From contig NZ_AP025514.1 in NCBI RefSeq assembly GCF_024347655.1, positions 2,728,001 to 2,792,000 of the forward strand: a stretch of 64,000 nucleotides of DNA, read 5' to 3'. The stretch comes from Vibrio toranzoniae (GTDB taxonomy: Bacteria > Pseudomonadota > Gammaproteobacteria > Enterobacterales > Vibrionaceae). Positions 63,401 through 64,000 of this stretch are shown piece by piece (the stretch's first letter is position 1; each line of letters starts with the position of its first letter). Under the pieces are notes generated by a model that saw only the letters and a list, made by a program, of their open reading frames with translations, ran no database searches and was not told the DNA's origin. The position numbers were made by a program, and so were the translations under genes.

Positions 63401-64000
63401 TTGTGGCATATCGAGTTCTAAAGTTGAAACATCGACCGTATGTTTGCCTGCCTTAGCTTCGAGACCAAGGTGGTTGACGATAATTGGCGTTTCTTGATCT
63501 AAAGTGAAACGGTTTAGGTCAAAACGCTCCAGTACAACCTGTAAAGGAATCCAGACTTCAGGCAGCTCGATCGCTGTTTTAGCGGTTGATTCTGGCTCGA
63601 CCGCTTCTGCTTGCGTTTCTTCTGTCGACTCAGCAAGTTTAACTTTCAGATCATTGAATAAAGTTGGCGATACCGTCAGCTTTTCACCCTGCATGCTCAG
63701 AGCTGTAGAGAACAAGCCCCATTCGATTTCATGACCTAAGATATTCAGTTTAATATCAGACAAAGCGACGCGATTGATCACTATAGGTAAAGGTGTTTTC
63801 ACCGATGTCACTGGCGGAGCCGGTTCTGTTTCTTCTGTAGAGGCAGGAGGCAATTCAGTCAATGCGAAGTCTAAACCTTGAATCGTTAAACGGTCGACAC
63901 ACAACTTAGGGTCGAGTAAACAGCGAGGATTAATAGCCAGTACCAATTTTTTAACTTTGGTATCAATATGAAGGCTATCATCTTTAAACTTCACATTATT
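60440..64000 (-). CDS. tamB: Translocation and assembly module protein TamB, 3' part
   Basis: About 1,186 residues are in the window and the open frame continues past its right edge, so the N-terminal membrane anchor is missing here. Long repetitive beta-strand (beta-taco/AsmA-like) sequence leads to the C-terminal DUF490 domain (from about 60,440 to 61,300: GLVGKLNVAQKDQGPFITGEVNIVGGTYRSFGQDLLIKEGKILMNGPPDQPYVAINAIR...). TamB spans the periplasm and works with the outer-membrane protein TamA in autotransporter insertion and in anterograde phospholipid transport. The ytfP gene downstream and fbp/mpl beyond it reproduce the E. coli neighbourhood. The first GTG visible at 63994 is not a real start. 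Confidence 0.95.
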   Translation of the reverse strand, partial: NNVKFKDDSLHIDTKVKKLVLAINPRCLLDPKLCVDRLTIQGLDFALTELPPASTEETEPAPPVTSVKTPLPIVINRVALSDIKLNILGHEIEWGLFSTALSMQGEKLTVSPTLFNDLKVKLAESTEETQAEAVEPESTAKTAIELPEVWIPLQVVLERFDLNRFTLDQETPIIVNHLGLEAKAGKHTVDVSTLELDMPQASANLAVKVELKEGYPLDLSLDALVKETDLAGQKLSLKAQGSVAKLNLDSQFSELIEAKLSGDIQPLEPTLPFDLLLEGGQAQWPLTGKSDYQATIEQFKADGSLDGFNVQLKGEADGKEIPELAIDLQGKGTTEQIELERLKLNTLGGELNGVVKANWKSLVNWQADVTLKDIQPGLQWPEAEGNISGSIVTSGELTEAGGWAIELPKLDIEGILREYPLDIEGQLSASDRSASGEPKLKTSGLSLAHGVNSIKALGQLDQQWDMGVEIYVPDLLKSIPELKGRVIGNIQLSGPTKEPKVDLALNVDKVDWNSEATLESLSLNGSVVPLPLPEAQADLVLKAKNLTYQEQSVESIDLTVSGGEKKHTVTLDVISDIVSTSLAISGELIQKPSLIWDGSLDRVKITTQQGPWVLDQPVAIKADVDKQFADVQAHCWKQSGSSVCLDEDVRVGKSGEAKLAINQFNFEQIKAFVPKETQLQGLVNATAHAKWSEQGEPEVTVSVDMPKGQVVQQVGEPITLGWESIALNAQLKDNKLDADFKLDVSDNGDLSGTVSLPDILAEDKMVDAAIKLTTFHLDFLQPILGEYSLLKADLESDLKVKGALMHPQVFGQFSVDGIQVKGDVTPIDVQGGRIDLDFDGYSAKLDANVETPDGHLDIEGNGDWQDLKAWHSNVRVFADELMVDIPPMVKVKVVPDMTIDVTPELAKITGDIALPWGRIVVEDLPPSAVGVSSDQVILNKDLEPESEDTIPFDVMTNINISIGDDFKLSAFGLEGGLVGKLNVAQKDQGPFITGEVNIVGGTYRSFGQDLLIKEGKILMNGPPDQPYVAINAIRNPDNTQDDVIAGIRVTGPAAEPAIEIYSDPAMPQANALSYILRGQDIDGESNGSMTTTLIGLSLAKSGKVVGEIGEAFGVQDLQLDTAGSGDDSQVTVSGYILPGLQVKYGVGIFNSLGEFTVRYRLMQDLYVEAVSGLDSAVDLLYQFEFE

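Overview
The window is a stretch of gammaproteobacterial chromosome that reads as Vibrio. Many proteins are near-identical in length and motif to Escherichia coli core proteins, the gene orders (pepA-holC-valS; pyrBI-ridA; murA-ibaG-mlaBCDEF / yrbG-kdsDC-lptCAB-rpoN-hpf-ptsN-rapZ-npr; tamB-ytfP / fbp / mpl) are the enterobacterial/Vibrionaceae ones, and the rRNA density and operon style are typical of Vibrio. A Splendidus-clade or related marine Vibrio is my inference, not something proven by the sequence. I see no transposase, integrase, phage gene, CRISPR array or plasmid function.

1-17.6 kb: three complete rRNA operons in direct tandem, all transcribed on the minus strand (right to left). 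The first-transcribed operon (called C here, 16S at 15.5-17.1 kb) has two strong promoters and no spacer tRNA. The middle one (B) carries tRNA-Ile and tRNA-Ala between 16S and 23S. The last one (A) ends with 5S, tRNA-Thr, a second 5S, tRNA-Asp and the only canonical terminator of the array. Copies differ by compensatory base-pair changes in 5S, 16S and 23S.

17.7-30.5 kb: an HD-GYP c-di-GMP phosphodiesterase, a PhnB-like VOC protein, tRNA-Leu(CAA), an RDD membrane protein, lptFG (LPS export permease) divergent from pepA-holC-valS, a MarR-GNAT fusion regulator with a palindromic operator in its promoter, an orphan GH2-type sugar-binding protein and rraB.

31-36.5 kb: arginine and pyrimidine metabolism. 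arcA (arginine deiminase) and argF (ornithine carbamoyltransferase, with candidate tandem ARG boxes) are followed by pyrBI, which has an unannotated 37-residue pyrL-type leader peptide, a U-rich pause tract and an attenuator, then ridA. plsC lies on the minus strand.

36.6-50.8 kb: a cell-envelope block. murA-ibaG-mlaBCDEF (peptidoglycan precursor and phospholipid trafficking) runs on the minus strand. yrbG-kdsD-kdsC-lptC-lptA-lptB-rpoN-hpf-ptsN-rapZ-npr (Kdo synthesis, LPS transport, sigma-54 and the nitrogen PTS) runs on the plus strand, followed by mgtE.

50.9-64 kb: pmbA/tldE divergent from darP, a thiamine ABC transporter operon thiBPQ under a TPP riboswitch, mpl-ubiX, fbp, ytfP and the 3' part of tamB, which runs out of the window.

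Nothing here is clearly a new defence or mobile system; this is mostly core genome. The points most worth a second look are the covarying rRNA copies and missing terminators in the tandem rrn array, the UTP-sensing leader of pyrBI, the 21-bp-phased ARG boxes before argF, the standalone GH2-like protein, and the MarR-GNAT autoregulatory promoter. All promoter, operator and terminator calls are by eye.
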